From Gallionellales bacterium CG03_land_8_20_14_0_80_55_15 (lineage in GTDB: Bacteria > Pseudomonadota > Gammaproteobacteria > Burkholderiales > Gallionellaceae): DNA of 8,818 nt. Positions within the stretch are counted from its first letter, which is position 1; each line of letters starts with the position of its first letter. Shown in pieces: positions 1-7,179 of this stretch. The translations under genes and the position numbers were made by a program. Below the pieces are notes generated by a model that was not told where the DNA came from, searched no databases, and was given only the letters and a program-made list of their open reading frames with translations. The stretch covers positions 1-8,818 of the forward strand of contig PEUR01000174.1 of NCBI GenBank assembly GCA_002780675.1, written 5' to 3'.

Positions 1-5
1 TATCA

Positions 6-18
6 GGACTTTCAGTCC
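6..18. repeat. Small stem-loop at left edge
   Basis: A perfect 5-bp inverted repeat, GGACT (6-10) and AGTCC (14-18), with a 3-base loop. It lies 11 bases from a second, stronger hairpin. On its own it is too short to name. Together the pair could be the tail of a structured RNA, a terminator region, or the end of an IS200/IS605-type element whose body would lie to the left of the window. The inverted repeat is seen directly; its role is unknown. Confidence 0.4.
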
Positions 19-29
19 GTATTTCAAAC

Positions 30-55
30 CCACCGGCTTTAGCCGGTGGTTGTTT
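30..55 (+). terminator. Stem-loop with T-rich tail, probable terminator of an upstream gene
   Basis: A perfect 8-bp G+C-rich stem, CCACCGGC (30-37) and GCCGGTGG (42-49), encloses the loop TTTA and is followed by TTGTTT (50-55). That is the form of a Rho-independent terminator reading on the + strand, and it would insulate the ccm operon from whatever lies upstream. The T-run is interrupted by a G, so termination may be imperfect. Similar paired hairpins also occur at the ends of IS200/IS605 elements, so a mobile-element end is an alternative. Confidence 0.5.
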
Positions 56-124
56 AGTATGAGTGGTAGGTCAAAAGAGCGGCGATTATAAAGCAATGCC
101 GCGCAACGGTCAGATGCAATCGTA

Positions 125-130
125 TATAAT
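125..130 (+). promoter_or_regulatory. Candidate -10 box of the ccm operon promoter
   Basis: An exact TATAAT hexamer lies 30 bases upstream of the ccmA start, predicting a transcript that begins near 136-138 with a leader of roughly 25 bases. No convincing -35 hexamer sits 16-18 bases upstream (the region around 101-108 reads GCGCAACG), so the promoter may be weak or need an activator. A second TATAAA at 87-92 is less well placed. Position and sequence are seen; promoter activity is inferred. Confidence 0.5.
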
Positions 131-160
131 CCCGCGCTGTTCAATTTCAGGTCTTTCTCC

Positions 161-775
161 ATGCTGGAAGTCAGCAATCTTGCTTGTAGTCGCGGCGACC
201 ATCGCTTGTTTTCGGGGTTGAGTTTTACCTTGCATCCCGGCGAAATCCTGCAAATTCAGGGCGCGAATGGCAGCGGGAAGACCAGTCTGTTGCGTACGCT
301 GTGCGGATTTTTGATGCAGGACGAAGGAACGATTTCATGGTTTGGTAGCGAGGTGCAAGGGATACGAGAAGAATATTATGCAGAGGTGATGTATCTCGGC
401 CATTTGAATGCCATCAAGGATGAGCTGAGCGCGCTTGAGAATTTGCGTATCTCGGCGGGGCTGTCGGGTGCCGTGTTGACCGATCAGGAGGCGATTGCCG
501 CCTTGCGGCGCATGGGCTTGAAGGGGCGCGAGACACTGCCCACTAAGGTGTTGTCGCAAGGCCAGCGGCGGCGCGTGGCCTTGGCGCGGATGCTGGTGAG
601 CGAGGCTAAATTGTGGATACTGGATGAACCTTTGACGGCGCTGGATGTCGGAGCCGTCTGCCTGATACAGGAATTGCTGGCGGAACATCTGGCGCAACAA
701 GGCATGGTCATTTTCACGACCCATCAACCGCTTGAAGTTGCGGGGATGGAAATGCGCAGCCTGTCGCTGTCATAA
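161..775 (+). CDS. ccmA: CcmA, heme exporter ATP-binding protein
   Basis: ATPase subunit of the CcmAB ABC complex of System I cytochrome c maturation. ATP hydrolysis at the cytoplasmic face is known to drive release of heme-loaded CcmE from CcmC/CcmD. The 204-residue protein is a single nucleotide-binding domain of normal CcmA length. Visible motifs are Walker A GANGSGKT (34-41), the signature LSQGQ (131-135), Walker B LWILDE (151-156), the D-loop ALD (160-162) and the switch histidine H188. At the usual Q-loop position there is GHLN (80-83), with a histidine in place of glutamine; the CcmA family often has GHQ here. The start at 161 gives the ordinary CcmA N-terminus, but its ribosome site is weak (CAGG at 148-151). 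It is the first gene of the operon, 11 bases ahead of ccmB. Identification is secure from the motifs and the neighbours. Confidence 0.96.
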   Translation: MLEVSNLACSRGDHRLFSGLSFTLHPGEILQIQGANGSGKTSLLRTLCGFLMQDEGTISWFGSEVQGIREEYYAEVMYLGHLNAIKDELSALENLRISAGLSGAVLTDQEAIAALRRMGLKGRETLPTKVLSQGQRRRVALARMLVSEAKLWILDEPLTALDVGAVCLIQELLAEHLAQQGMVIFTTHQPLEVAGMEMRSLSLS

Positions 776-786
776 GGGGGCAGGCT

Positions 787-1470
787 ATGAAGAAACGCTC
801 CCTGTTTTCCTTGCTGATGCTGGTGATACGTCGTGATCTGGTGTTGGCGCTGCGCTGTCGCACGGATGTGTTGACGACGCTGGTTTTTTTCGTGATGGTA
901 GTCAGTCTGTTTCCGCTGGGCGTAGGTCCCGAAACCGACATGTTGCGCAAAATTGCGCCGGGCGTGTTGTGGGTAGCAGCCCTGTTGTCATCAATGTTGT
1001 CGTTGGGTCGGCTGTTTTCAGCGGACTATTTGGATGGTACGCTAGAGCAAATGTTACTCGTGCCGCAGTCGCTGTCTGTGCTGGTGTTGGGCAAGATGGT
1101 GGCGCACTGGATGGTGTCGGGTTTACCGCTGGTGTTGTTGACCCCGGTGCTGGGACTGCAATTTGATATGTCGGTTGAAGCGATAGGCGTGTTGATTCTG
1201 GGCTTGTTGCTGGGTACGCCGGTACTCAGCATGTTGGGCGCGATTGGCGCGGCGCTGACCTTGGGCTTGCGAGGCGGCGGCGTATTGTTGTCCTTGTTGG
1301 TGTTGCCCTTGTGTATTCCGGTGCTGATTTTTGGTACCGGTGCGGTGGGTGCGGTGACCGCCGGGCTGAATTATTCGTCCAATCTGTCCATGATGGGCGC
1401 GTTGTTAGTGTTGGCGCTGACCTTTACCCCCTGGGTGGCGGCGCAGGCGTTACGAATTTCAATGGAATGA
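787..1470 (+). CDS. ccmB: CcmB, heme exporter membrane subunit
   Basis: Integral membrane partner of CcmA. The CcmAB complex interacts with CcmC and CcmD and releases holo-CcmE; direct heme transport by it is no longer the favoured view. The 227 residues give about six hydrophobic segments (roughly 28-46, 55-74, 97-123, 130-158, 166-187 and 200-220), matching the family's six membrane helices and its length of about 220. After the second helix comes the family hallmark DYLDGTLEQ (80-88) followed by LLVP, on the cytoplasmic side and a likely contact for CcmA. A purine-rich ribosome site, AAGGGGG (774-780), lies 6 bases before the ATG and overlaps the ccmA stop codon, which supports coupling. 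The gap to ccmC is 16 bases. Confidence 0.95.
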   Translation: MKKRSLFSLLMLVIRRDLVLALRCRTDVLTTLVFFVMVVSLFPLGVGPETDMLRKIAPGVLWVAALLSSMLSLGRLFSADYLDGTLEQMLLVPQSLSVLVLGKMVAHWMVSGLPLVLLTPVLGLQFDMSVEAIGVLILGLLLGTPVLSMLGAIGAALTLGLRGGGVLLSLLVLPLCIPVLIFGTGAVGAVTAGLNYSSNLSMMGALLVLALTFTPWVAAQALRISME

Positions 1471-1486
1471 ATTTAGAGATTTTTAT

Positions 1487-2224
1487 ATGGCGATAAACTG
1501 GTTTAAATATTCCGCTCCGACGACTTTTTACGGTCTGGCGGGCAAGTTGATTCCCTGGTTCGCCATTCCGGCGGCCATTTTATTTGCAGTGGGTTTATAT
1601 ATCGGTTTTGCCGTTGCACCGATGGATGCGCAGCAAGGCGAGTTTTATCGCATCATCTTCATTCATGTGCCCGCTTCCATGCTGTCCATGTTTTTGTATA
1701 TGGTCATGGCAGGCTATGCCGCGCTGGGCTTGATTTTTAACACCCGCTTGTCTTCCATGATGGCGAGTGCGGTCGCTCCGACGGGCGCGCTGTTCGCCTT
1801 TATCTCGCTGTGGACGGGCGCGTTGTGGGGCAAGCCGATGTGGGGCGCGTGGTGGGTGTGGGATGCGCGCATGACTTCCGAGTTGATTTTGTTGTTCCTG
1901 TACTTGGGCTTTATCGCGCTACACGCCTCGATAGATGACCCGCGCCGCGCCGACCGTGCTTCGGCCTTGCTGGCCATCGTCGGTTCGGTGAACGTGCCTA
2001 TCATCTATTTTTCGGTGAAATGGTGGAATACCTTGCATCAAGGCTCGACCATCAAATTCAGCGGCACCTCCATGCACATCGCCATGCAGCAAGCGATGTT
2101 CACCATGCTCGCGGCGTGCTGGCTGTATGCGATAGCGGTCACGCTGGCGCGGGTGCGCAGCATTATTCTGGAACGGGAACGCCATACCAAATGGATAGCC
2201 GAGCTGGCGGAGGTGCGGTCATGA
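1487..2224 (+). CDS. ccmC: CcmC, heme-handling protein that loads CcmE
   Basis: Inner-membrane protein of the heme-handling family. It binds heme on the periplasmic side and presents it to CcmE for covalent attachment. The 245-residue sequence has about six membrane segments. It carries the tryptophan-rich WWD motif WGAWWVWD (119-126) followed by ARMTSELIL. The two axial heme-ligand histidines are present, H60 (in FIHVPASM) and H184 (in WNTLHQGS), at the same numbers as in E. coli CcmC. The ribosome site is poor (TTAGAGA within 1472-1480), so translation may depend on coupling to ccmB. Its TGA overlaps the ccmD start as ATGA (2221-2224). All key residues are intact, so it should be functional. 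Confidence 0.97.
   Translation: MAINWFKYSAPTTFYGLAGKLIPWFAIPAAILFAVGLYIGFAVAPMDAQQGEFYRIIFIHVPASMLSMFLYMVMAGYAALGLIFNTRLSSMMASAVAPTGALFAFISLWTGALWGKPMWGAWWVWDARMTSELILLFLYLGFIALHASIDDPRRADRASALLAIVGSVNVPIIYFSVKWWNTLHQGSTIKFSGTSMHIAMQQAMFTMLAACWLYAIAVTLARVRSIILERERHTKWIAELAEVRS
2209..2213 (+). promoter_or_regulatory. Ribosome binding site fixing the ccmD start
   Basis: GGAGG inside the last codons of ccmC, 7 bases before the ATG at 2221. It picks out this ATG as the ccmD start rather than an in-frame ATG far upstream at 2020 inside ccmC. Confidence 0.75.
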
Positions 2225-2385
2225 GTCTGGATATATGGATGCGAGAAAATCCGCTGACCTATGTGTGGATCGGTTCATACGCGGTGGCGATGCTGGTGTT
2301 CGTCATCGAAATCGCGATGGTGAGACACAAGCGAACCCTCACCTTGCAACAGGTTCGCCTGATCCATCAAGCAGAAGAGGAATAG
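2221..2385 (+). CDS. ccmD: CcmD, small membrane protein of the heme exporter complex
   Basis: A 54-residue protein with one hydrophobic segment (about 17-34) followed by a basic, then helical tail ([16 protein letters not shown], ending AEEE). CcmD proteins are short, poorly conserved single-span proteins. They stabilise CcmC-CcmE binding and are needed for holo-CcmE release by CcmAB. The same frame stays open upstream to 2020 within ccmC, but GGAGG at 2209-2213, the 4-base overlap with ccmC and the family size all support 2221. The phrase [10 protein letters not shown] in the membrane segment is typical of CcmD (YVWxSY). It ends one base before ccmE. Confidence 0.92.
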   Translation: MSLDIWMRENPLTYVWIGSYAVAMLVFVIEIAMVRHKRTLTLQQVRLIHQAEEE

Positions 2386-2386
2386 C

Positions 2387-2875
2387 ATGAAGCCGCGTCA
2401 GAAAAGATTTTTGTACATTGTTATTGCCATCGCTGCCGTGGGTATTGCGGTGGGGCTGGTGTTGAACGCGCTCAAGGACAACGTCAGCCTGTATTTCACG
2501 CCGACTCAGGTCTATAACAAGGAAGCGCCGGAAGGCCGCAGCTTCCGCATCGGCGGGCTGGTCGAAGAGGGCAGTATCAAGCGCGAGGCGGATGGTTTGA
2601 CGGTCAATTTCGTGATTACCGATCTGCACAAAACCTTGCCCGTGGTTTACAAAGGCATCCTGCCGGACCTGTTCAAGGAAGGTAAGGGCGTGGTTGTACA
2701 GGGCAAGATGGAAGCCGGCGGGCTGATGCGCGCCGACGAGGTGTTGGCCAAACACGACGAAAACTACATGCCGCCGGAAGCCGCCGATGCCCTGAAAAAA
2801 GCTGAAACCGCCGCCGCAGCAGCAAATTCCTCTTCCGCAGCGTCTCCGTCGTCCGGAACGCCTGGCGCACAATAA
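2387..2875 (+). CDS. ccmE: CcmE, periplasmic heme chaperone
   Basis: Membrane-anchored heme chaperone that carries covalently bound heme from CcmC to CcmF. The 162-residue protein has a basic N-terminus, one signal anchor (about 8-26) and a periplasmic OB-fold beta-barrel (about 32-122). The heme-attachment motif is [12 protein letters not shown], with H123 as the covalent attachment residue and Y127 as the axial ligand, corresponding to H130 and Y134 of E. coli. The tail (about 137-162) is rich in Ala, Ser and Pro and probably disordered, as is common in the family. AGAGGA at 2376-2381 is a good ribosome site for the ATG at 2387, just after the ccmD stop. The gap to ccmF is 31 bases, the widest inside the operon, with nothing notable in it. 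Confidence 0.97.
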   Translation: MKPRQKRFLYIVIAIAAVGIAVGLVLNALKDNVSLYFTPTQVYNKEAPEGRSFRIGGLVEEGSIKREADGLTVNFVITDLHKTLPVVYKGILPDLFKEGKGVVVQGKMEAGGLMRADEVLAKHDENYMPPEAADALKKAETAAAAANSSSAASPSSGTPGAQ

Positions 2876-2906
2876 TCCCCGTCAGTTTTACAGCGAAAGT
2901 TACTAC

Positions 2907-4892
2907 ATGATTCCTGAACTTGGTCATTTTTCCCTCATTGTCGCGTTGTGCCTGGCGATGGTCCTCGGTGTGCTGCCGATCCTCGGCGCGGCGCGCAACA
3001 ATGCGGTGCTGATGGGGGTCGCCCGTCCGGTCGCTTACGGGCAGTTGTTGTTTGTCGGCCTGTCGTTTGCCGCGCTGGCCTATGCCTTTCTAAATAACGA
3101 TTTTTCCGTGCTGTATGTTGCGCAGCATTCCAATTCCCAATTACCGGCGATCTACCGTTTCTCGGCTATCTGGGGCGGTCACGAAGGTTCGCTGCTGCTG
3201 TGGGCGTTGTTCTTGTCGGTCTGGACGGCAGCGGTTGCCCTGTTTAGCCGTCATTTGCCGGAAGAAATGGTGGCGCGCGTGCTGGGCGTGATGGGCTTGA
3301 TTGCGGTCGGTTTTATGCTGTTCATGCTGTTTACCAGCAGCCCGTTCGAGCGCCTGTTGCCCGCCGCTGCCGATGGCCGCGACCTGAATCCGCTGTTGCA
3401 GGATCCCGGTCTGGTGATCCATCCCCCGATGTTGTACATGGGCTATGTGGGCTTCTCGGTGGCTTACGCCTTTGCCATTTCTGCCTTGTTGGGCGGCAAG
3501 CTCGATGCGACCTGGGCGCGTTGGTCGCGTCCCTGGACGACGGTGGCGTGGGTGTTCATGACCCTCGGTATCGCGCTGGGTAGCGGTTGGGCTTATTACG
3601 AGCTGGGTTGGGGCGGCTGGTGGTTCTGGGACCCGGTGGAAAATGCCTCGTTCATGCCGTGGTTGCTGGGCACGGCATTGATCCATTCGCTGGCCGTGAC
3701 CGAGAAGCGCGGCGCGTTCAAAAGCTGGACGGTGTTGCTGGCGATTGCGGCGTTTTCGCTGAGTTTGCTGGGGACTTTTCTGGTGCGTTCCGGCGTGCTG
3801 ACATCGGTACACTCGTTCGCGGCTGACCCTAAACGCGGGATTTTTATCTTGACTTTCCTGGTGCTGGTGGTCGGTGCGTCGCTGCTGCTGTTCGCCTGGC
3901 GTGCGCCCAAAGTAGGCTTGGGCGGAAAGTTCGATTTGATCTCGCGAGAATCGCTGCTGTTATCGAATAATGTGCTGCTGTCGGTCGCGTCCGCCTCGGT
4001 GTTTATCGGCACGCTGTATCCTTTGTTTATGGATGCTTTAGGTTACGGCAAGCTGTCGGTCGGCGCGCCGTATTTTGAAGCTGTATTCGTGCCGCTGATG
4101 ATTCCGATGGTGTTGCTGATGGGGCTGGGGCCGCTGGCGCGTTGGAAGAAAATGGAGGTGCCCGAATTGGCTAAACGCGTGCAATGGGGGTTCGCCAGTG
4201 CCTTGGTGCTGGCCTTGCTGCTGCCGTTGCTGATGGGCAAGTTTTTGATGCTGGAAGCCAATAAATGGTCGCCGATGATCGTGGTCGGATTGCTGATGGC
4301 GTTCTGGATTATCGCCTCGCTGGTCATCAGCCTGCGCCAGCGTTGGGCGGGGCAAGGCGCTTTCATGGCGCGCGTCAGGAAACAAAGCCGCAGCTATTAC
4401 GGGATGCAGTTGGCGCATCTGGGCGTGGCGTTTTTCATCATCGGCGTGACGCTGGTCAAGGGCTACGAAACCGAGCGCGATGTACGCATGAATGTCGGCG
4501 ACACCGTGATGGCGGGCGGCTACGAGTTCAAGTTTAATGGCGTGACGGAAACCGAAGGGCCCAATTATGTCGCGGGGATGGGGCATGTGGTGGTGAGCCA
4601 GGACGGCAAGCGGGTGGGGGAGCTGAACCCCGAAAAGCGCCAGTACAACGTGTCGGGTATGCCGCTGACCGAGGCGGCGATTCAAACCGGCTTGTTCCGC
4701 GATTTGTATGTCTCGCTGGGCGAAGCGATTCCCGAATCCGAAGGCGCGTGGGCGGTGCGCGTTTATATCAAACCTTTTGTGGACTGGATATGGGCGGGTT
4801 GTCTGCTGATGGGGCTGGGCGGCCTGTTCGCGGTGTCTGACCGCCGTTACCGCATCCATAAACAAGCCGTAAAACAAGGACAACCCTCATGA
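2907..4892 (+). CDS. ccmF: CcmF, core subunit of the cytochrome c heme lyase
   Basis: Large multi-span inner-membrane protein that accepts heme from holo-CcmE and, with CcmH and CcmI, joins it to the cysteines of apocytochrome c. The 661-residue length is close to E. coli CcmF (about 647), with many hydrophobic segments along its length. The WWD motif WGGWWFWD (235-242) is followed by PVENASFMPWL. Four histidines match the family's heme ligands: H172 (LVIHPPMLYMGY) and H302 (TSVHSFA), H260 (ALIHSLAVTEKRG) and H504 (QLAHLGVAF). They correspond to H173, H303, H261 and H491 of E. coli. A soluble periplasmic region (about 520-620) precedes a last membrane segment (about 626-643). The ribosome site is weak (GCGAAAG, 2896-2902). 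The gene ends in an ATGA overlap with ccmG. Confidence 0.98.
   Translation: MIPELGHFSLIVALCLAMVLGVLPILGAARNNAVLMGVARPVAYGQLLFVGLSFAALAYAFLNNDFSVLYVAQHSNSQLPAIYRFSAIWGGHEGSLLLWALFLSVWTAAVALFSRHLPEEMVARVLGVMGLIAVGFMLFMLFTSSPFERLLPAAADGRDLNPLLQDPGLVIHPPMLYMGYVGFSVAYAFAISALLGGKLDATWARWSRPWTTVAWVFMTLGIALGSGWAYYELGWGGWWFWDPVENASFMPWLLGTALIHSLAVTEKRGAFKSWTVLLAIAAFSLSLLGTFLVRSGVLTSVHSFAADPKRGIFILTFLVLVVGASLLLFAWRAPKVGLGGKFDLISRESLLLSNNVLLSVASASVFIGTLYPLFMDALGYGKLSVGAPYFEAVFVPLMIPMVLLMGLGPLARWKKMEVPELAKRVQWGFASALVLALLLPLLMGKFLMLEANKWSPMIVVGLLMAFWIIASLVISLRQRWAGQGAFMARVRKQSRSYYGMQLAHLGVAFFIIGVTLVKGYETERDVRMNVGDTVMAGGYEFKFNGVTETEGPNYVAGMGHVVVSQDGKRVGELNPEKRQYNVSGMPLTEAAIQTGLFRDLYVSLGEAIPESEGAWAVRVYIKPFVDWIWAGCLLMGLGGLFAVSDRRYRIHKQAVKQGQPS
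4876..4880 (+). promoter_or_regulatory. Ribosome binding site of ccmG
   Basis: AAGGA inside the end of ccmF, 8 bases before the ATG at 4889. The sequence there is ATGATG, so an alternative start at 4892 is possible; spacing favours 4889 slightly. Confidence 0.6.
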
Positions 4893-5416
4893 TGCGATTC
4901 ATACTTCCGCTGGTCATTTTTTTGATTTTGTCGGTTTTTCTGTACAAGGGGCTGGGGCGCGATACGCGCGAAGTCCCGTCCCCGCTGGTCGGTAAAGCCG
5001 CCCCTGCTTTTGTGTTGCCACAGCTTTATGAGCCGACCAAAAAATTCTCGCCCCAGGAGATGCTGGGTAAGGTGTGGTTGATGAACGTGTGGGCTTCCTG
5101 GTGTGGCGCGTGCAAGGACGAACATCCGCTACTGTTGGAATTGTCGCGCCAAAATATCGTGCCTATCGTCGGCCTGGATTACAAGGACAAGGCTGAAGAC
5201 GGTCAAATGACGCTGAATAAAGCGGGTAATCCCTACACTCTGGTGATCGCCGATGCCGACGGCAAGGTCGGCTTTGATTATGGTGTCTATGGTGTTCCAG
5301 AAACCTATCTTATTGATAAAAAAGGAATGATTGCCTTCAAGCTGATCGGTGCGGTGACACCGGAAAATCTGCGCGAAAAAATCCTGCCCAGGGTTGCGGA
5401 GTTACAAGCCAAATGA
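4889..5416 (+). CDS. ccmG: CcmG (DsbE), membrane-anchored periplasmic thioredoxin
   Basis: Thiol-disulfide oxidoreductase that takes electrons from the DsbD/CcdA pathway and keeps apocytochrome CXXCH cysteines, or the CcmH disulfide, reduced for heme ligation. The 175 residues begin with an uncleaved anchor (about 4-20), followed by a thioredoxin/AhpC-TSA-like fold. The active site is NVWASWCGAC with C72 and C75, followed by KDEHP. The cis-proline is P137 in GVPETYLID. The CXXC dipeptide is Gly-Ala, whereas well-known CcmG proteins carry a proline there (WCPTC in E. coli). Length and motif context are standard. It overlaps ccmF and ccmH by 4 bases each, so translation is probably coupled on both sides. 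Confidence 0.95.
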   Translation: MMRFILPLVIFLILSVFLYKGLGRDTREVPSPLVGKAAPAFVLPQLYEPTKKFSPQEMLGKVWLMNVWASWCGACKDEHPLLLELSRQNIVPIVGLDYKDKAEDGQMTLNKAGNPYTLVIADADGKVGFDYGVYGVPETYLIDKKGMIAFKLIGAVTPENLREKILPRVAELQAK

Positions 5417-5910
5417 TGAGAAACCTCTTGCTGCTATTGCTGTGCCTGTTGCCCACGCTTACCTTTGCGGGCGAAGCCAAGGACATCGCCGACGATCCCG
5501 TGCTGGAGCATCGCATGATGCTGCTGGCCGAAAAAGTGCGCTGTCTGGTTTGTCAGAGCGAACCCGTATCCAATTCACATTCCGACTGGTCGAAAGATGT
5601 GCGTCAGATCATGCGCGAGAAGATGAAGGCGGGCGCGACCGACCAGGAAATCATGGACATGCTGGTCGAGCGTTTCGGCAAGTCGGTGTTGTTCGATCCG
5701 CCCGTGGATCGCGAAACCATGCCGCTCTGGTTGGCACCTTTCATCCTGTTGCTGCTGGGCGGCTTGGGGTTGTTCTATCAATTGAAGAAGCGCCGCAGTC
5801 AGGTAGGCGAAGCGGTGCTGTCCGTGCAGGACGAACAGCGCGCAAGCTCGTTGCTGAATGAACCCGCTTTGAACGAAAAACCCGCAGCAAACAAGGACTC
5901 TCAAGCATGA
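5413..5910 (+). CDS. ccmH: CcmH, thiol-oxidoreductase subunit of the heme lyase
   Basis: Periplasmic, membrane-anchored CcmH/CycL/Ccl2 family protein. Its redox-active cysteines handle the apocytochrome thiols before heme is attached. The 165 residues comprise a signal peptide (about 1-19, ending TFAG), a three-helix domain with the motif VRCLVCQ (C44 and C47), a membrane span (about 105-122) and a polar C-terminal tail. The stretch LFDPPVDRETMPLWLAPF just before the span is typical. The segment after the motif (SEPVSNSHSDW) departs from the common NQSIADSxA pattern. E. coli fuses this domain to a TPR region; here that region is the separate gene ccmI. The start at 5413 has GGAG (5398-5401) upstream; the adjacent in-frame ATG at 5416 is an alternative. 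Confidence 0.94.
   Translation: MMRNLLLLLLCLLPTLTFAGEAKDIADDPVLEHRMMLLAEKVRCLVCQSEPVSNSHSDWSKDVRQIMREKMKAGATDQEIMDMLVERFGKSVLFDPPVDRETMPLWLAPFILLLLGGLGLFYQLKKRRSQVGEAVLSVQDEQRASSLLNEPALNEKPAANKDSQA
5893..5897 (+). promoter_or_regulatory. Ribosome binding site of ccmI
   Basis: AAGGA within the end of ccmH, 9 bases before the ATG at 5907. It supports an independent start for ccmI in addition to coupling through the ATGA overlap. Confidence 0.55.
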
Positions 5911-7163
5911 CTTTATTCTGGATTTTAAGCGCGGCGCTGGTCATCGTGGCGCTGCCGTTCGTCATCTGGCCGTTGTGGCGCAACACGGCAAGCAACAACG
6001 ATGTGCTGCGCGATGCGGCCAACCTGGAAATTCTGCGCGACCAGTCCGCCGAACTCGATGCCGACCTGCAAAACAGCCTGTTGACCCGGGAGGCTTATGA
6101 TCAGGGTCGTCGCGAGTTGCAAGTGCGCCTGCTGGATGAAGTAAAAACCACTGAAGCGCCTGCTCGCGTGCCGCGCAATCCGGCTAAAATTCTGGCGCTG
6201 GTCCTGCTGGTGCTGGTGCCGTTGGGTAGCGTTTCGTTGTATCGGGCGCTGGGCAACCCCAAGGCATTGCTGCCGCCCGCCCAACAAGGTGCTGCTGCCG
6301 ACGGTTTCGGTGTTATTCGTTCGGAAGCAGCGTTGCAGGAACTGGAAGCCAAGCTGGTGAAACTGCCGGAAAACCCCGATGGTTGGCTCACTTTGGGGCG
6401 TTCCTATAAGGAATTGCAACGCTATGATGATGCGGTGCGCGCCTATGAGCATCTGGTCAAACTGATGCCGAACGAGGCGCAGCTTTGGACCGACTATGCC
6501 GATGCCAAGGCCATGAGCCATGGTCAGTCTTTGCTGGGTGAACCGACCAAGTACCTCAACAAGGCACTCGAACTCGATGCCAACAACACGACGGCGCTGG
6601 CGCTGGCGGGATCGGCTGGCATGGAGCGCGGCGATTATGTCGCCGCCATTACCTATTGGCAGAAACTGGTCAGCCTGTTGCCCGCCGATTATCCCGATGT
6701 ACAGATGATAAGCGACGGTATCAACCAGGCGCGTGAATTCCTGGCACAGCAAAAGGGCGGCAAGGAAAAACTCGCCAAACTGCCCACGCTGGAAACCCCA
6801 GTCGAGGTGGCGGCAAATCCGGCATTGGCGATTACCGGCAAGGTCTCGTTGAGTCCTGCGTTGCGGGCAAAAGCATCCCCTGACGATTTTGTCTTCATTC
6901 TGGCGCGCGCCGCAGAAGGGCCGAAAATGCCGCTGGCGGTGATCCGCAAGCAGGTCAAGGACTTGCCGATGGCATTCACCCTGGATGACAGCATGGCGAT
7001 GCAACCGCAGATGAAGCTGTCCGGCTTCGATAAAGTGGTGGTGCTGGCGCGCGTTTCAAAAACCGGCACACCGATGTCGCAACCCGGCGATCTGGAAGGG
7101 ACGGCGGGCATCGTCAAGCCCGGCAGCAAAGGCTTGAACATCACCATTGATACCGTGAAGTAA
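5907..7163 (+). CDS. ccmI: CcmI, apocytochrome c chaperone with TPR repeats
   Basis: CcmI (CycH) binds the C-terminal region of apocytochromes c and delivers them to CcmF/CcmH. The 418 residues show membrane span 1 (about 4-23), a cytoplasmic loop with a charged helical stretch (about 30-85, including LLTREAYDQGRREL), span 2 (about 94-113) and a periplasmic part. TPR repeats cover about 157-265, with phrases such as GWLTLGRSYKELQRYDDAVRAY and ALAGSAGMERGDYVAAITYW. A C-terminal beta-rich domain (about 305-416, starting AITGKVSLSPAL) is the conserved end of the CcmI family, which E. coli carries at the end of its fused CcmH. This is the last gene of the operon: a terminator hairpin starts 17 bases after its stop codon. 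Confidence 0.94.
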   Translation: MTLFWILSAALVIVALPFVIWPLWRNTASNNDVLRDAANLEILRDQSAELDADLQNSLLTREAYDQGRRELQVRLLDEVKTTEAPARVPRNPAKILALVLLVLVPLGSVSLYRALGNPKALLPPAQQGAAADGFGVIRSEAALQELEAKLVKLPENPDGWLTLGRSYKELQRYDDAVRAYEHLVKLMPNEAQLWTDYADAKAMSHGQSLLGEPTKYLNKALELDANNTTALALAGSAGMERGDYVAAITYWQKLVSLLPADYPDVQMISDGINQAREFLAQQKGGKEKLAKLPTLETPVEVAANPALAITGKVSLSPALRAKASPDDFVFILARAAEGPKMPLAVIRKQVKDLPMAFTLDDSMAMQPQMKLSGFDKVVVLARVSKTGTPMSQPGDLEGTAGIVKPGSKGLNITIDTVK

Positions 7164-7179
7164 CACCCGTTGTTTGACT

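Noticed and set aside
80..92. Second TATAAA-like -10 at 87-92
   Set aside because: No -35 partner, and a poorer match and position than the exact TATAAT at 125-130.
2020..2220. Longer version of ccmD starting inside ccmC
   Set aside because: The upstream extension is His- and Arg-rich shadow sequence. GGAGG at 2209-2213 and the usual CcmD size support the start at 2221.
4038..4883. Open frame of 281 codons on the minus strand opposite ccmF
   Set aside because: Composition (very high His, Gln, Arg) is that of an antisense shadow of a hydrophobic membrane protein. The sense strand has all CcmF motifs.
5394..5861. Plus-strand open frame of 155 codons overlapping ccmH in another frame
   Set aside because: Arg- and Gly-rich with no domain; ccmH in the alternative frame has a signal peptide, an RCLVC motif and a membrane span.
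5925..7004. Long open frame on the minus strand (359 codons) across ccmI
   Set aside because: It lies wholly opposite a well-supported ccmI, is rich in Gln, His and Arg as expected for the antisense of a G+C-rich gene, and has no recognisable domain.
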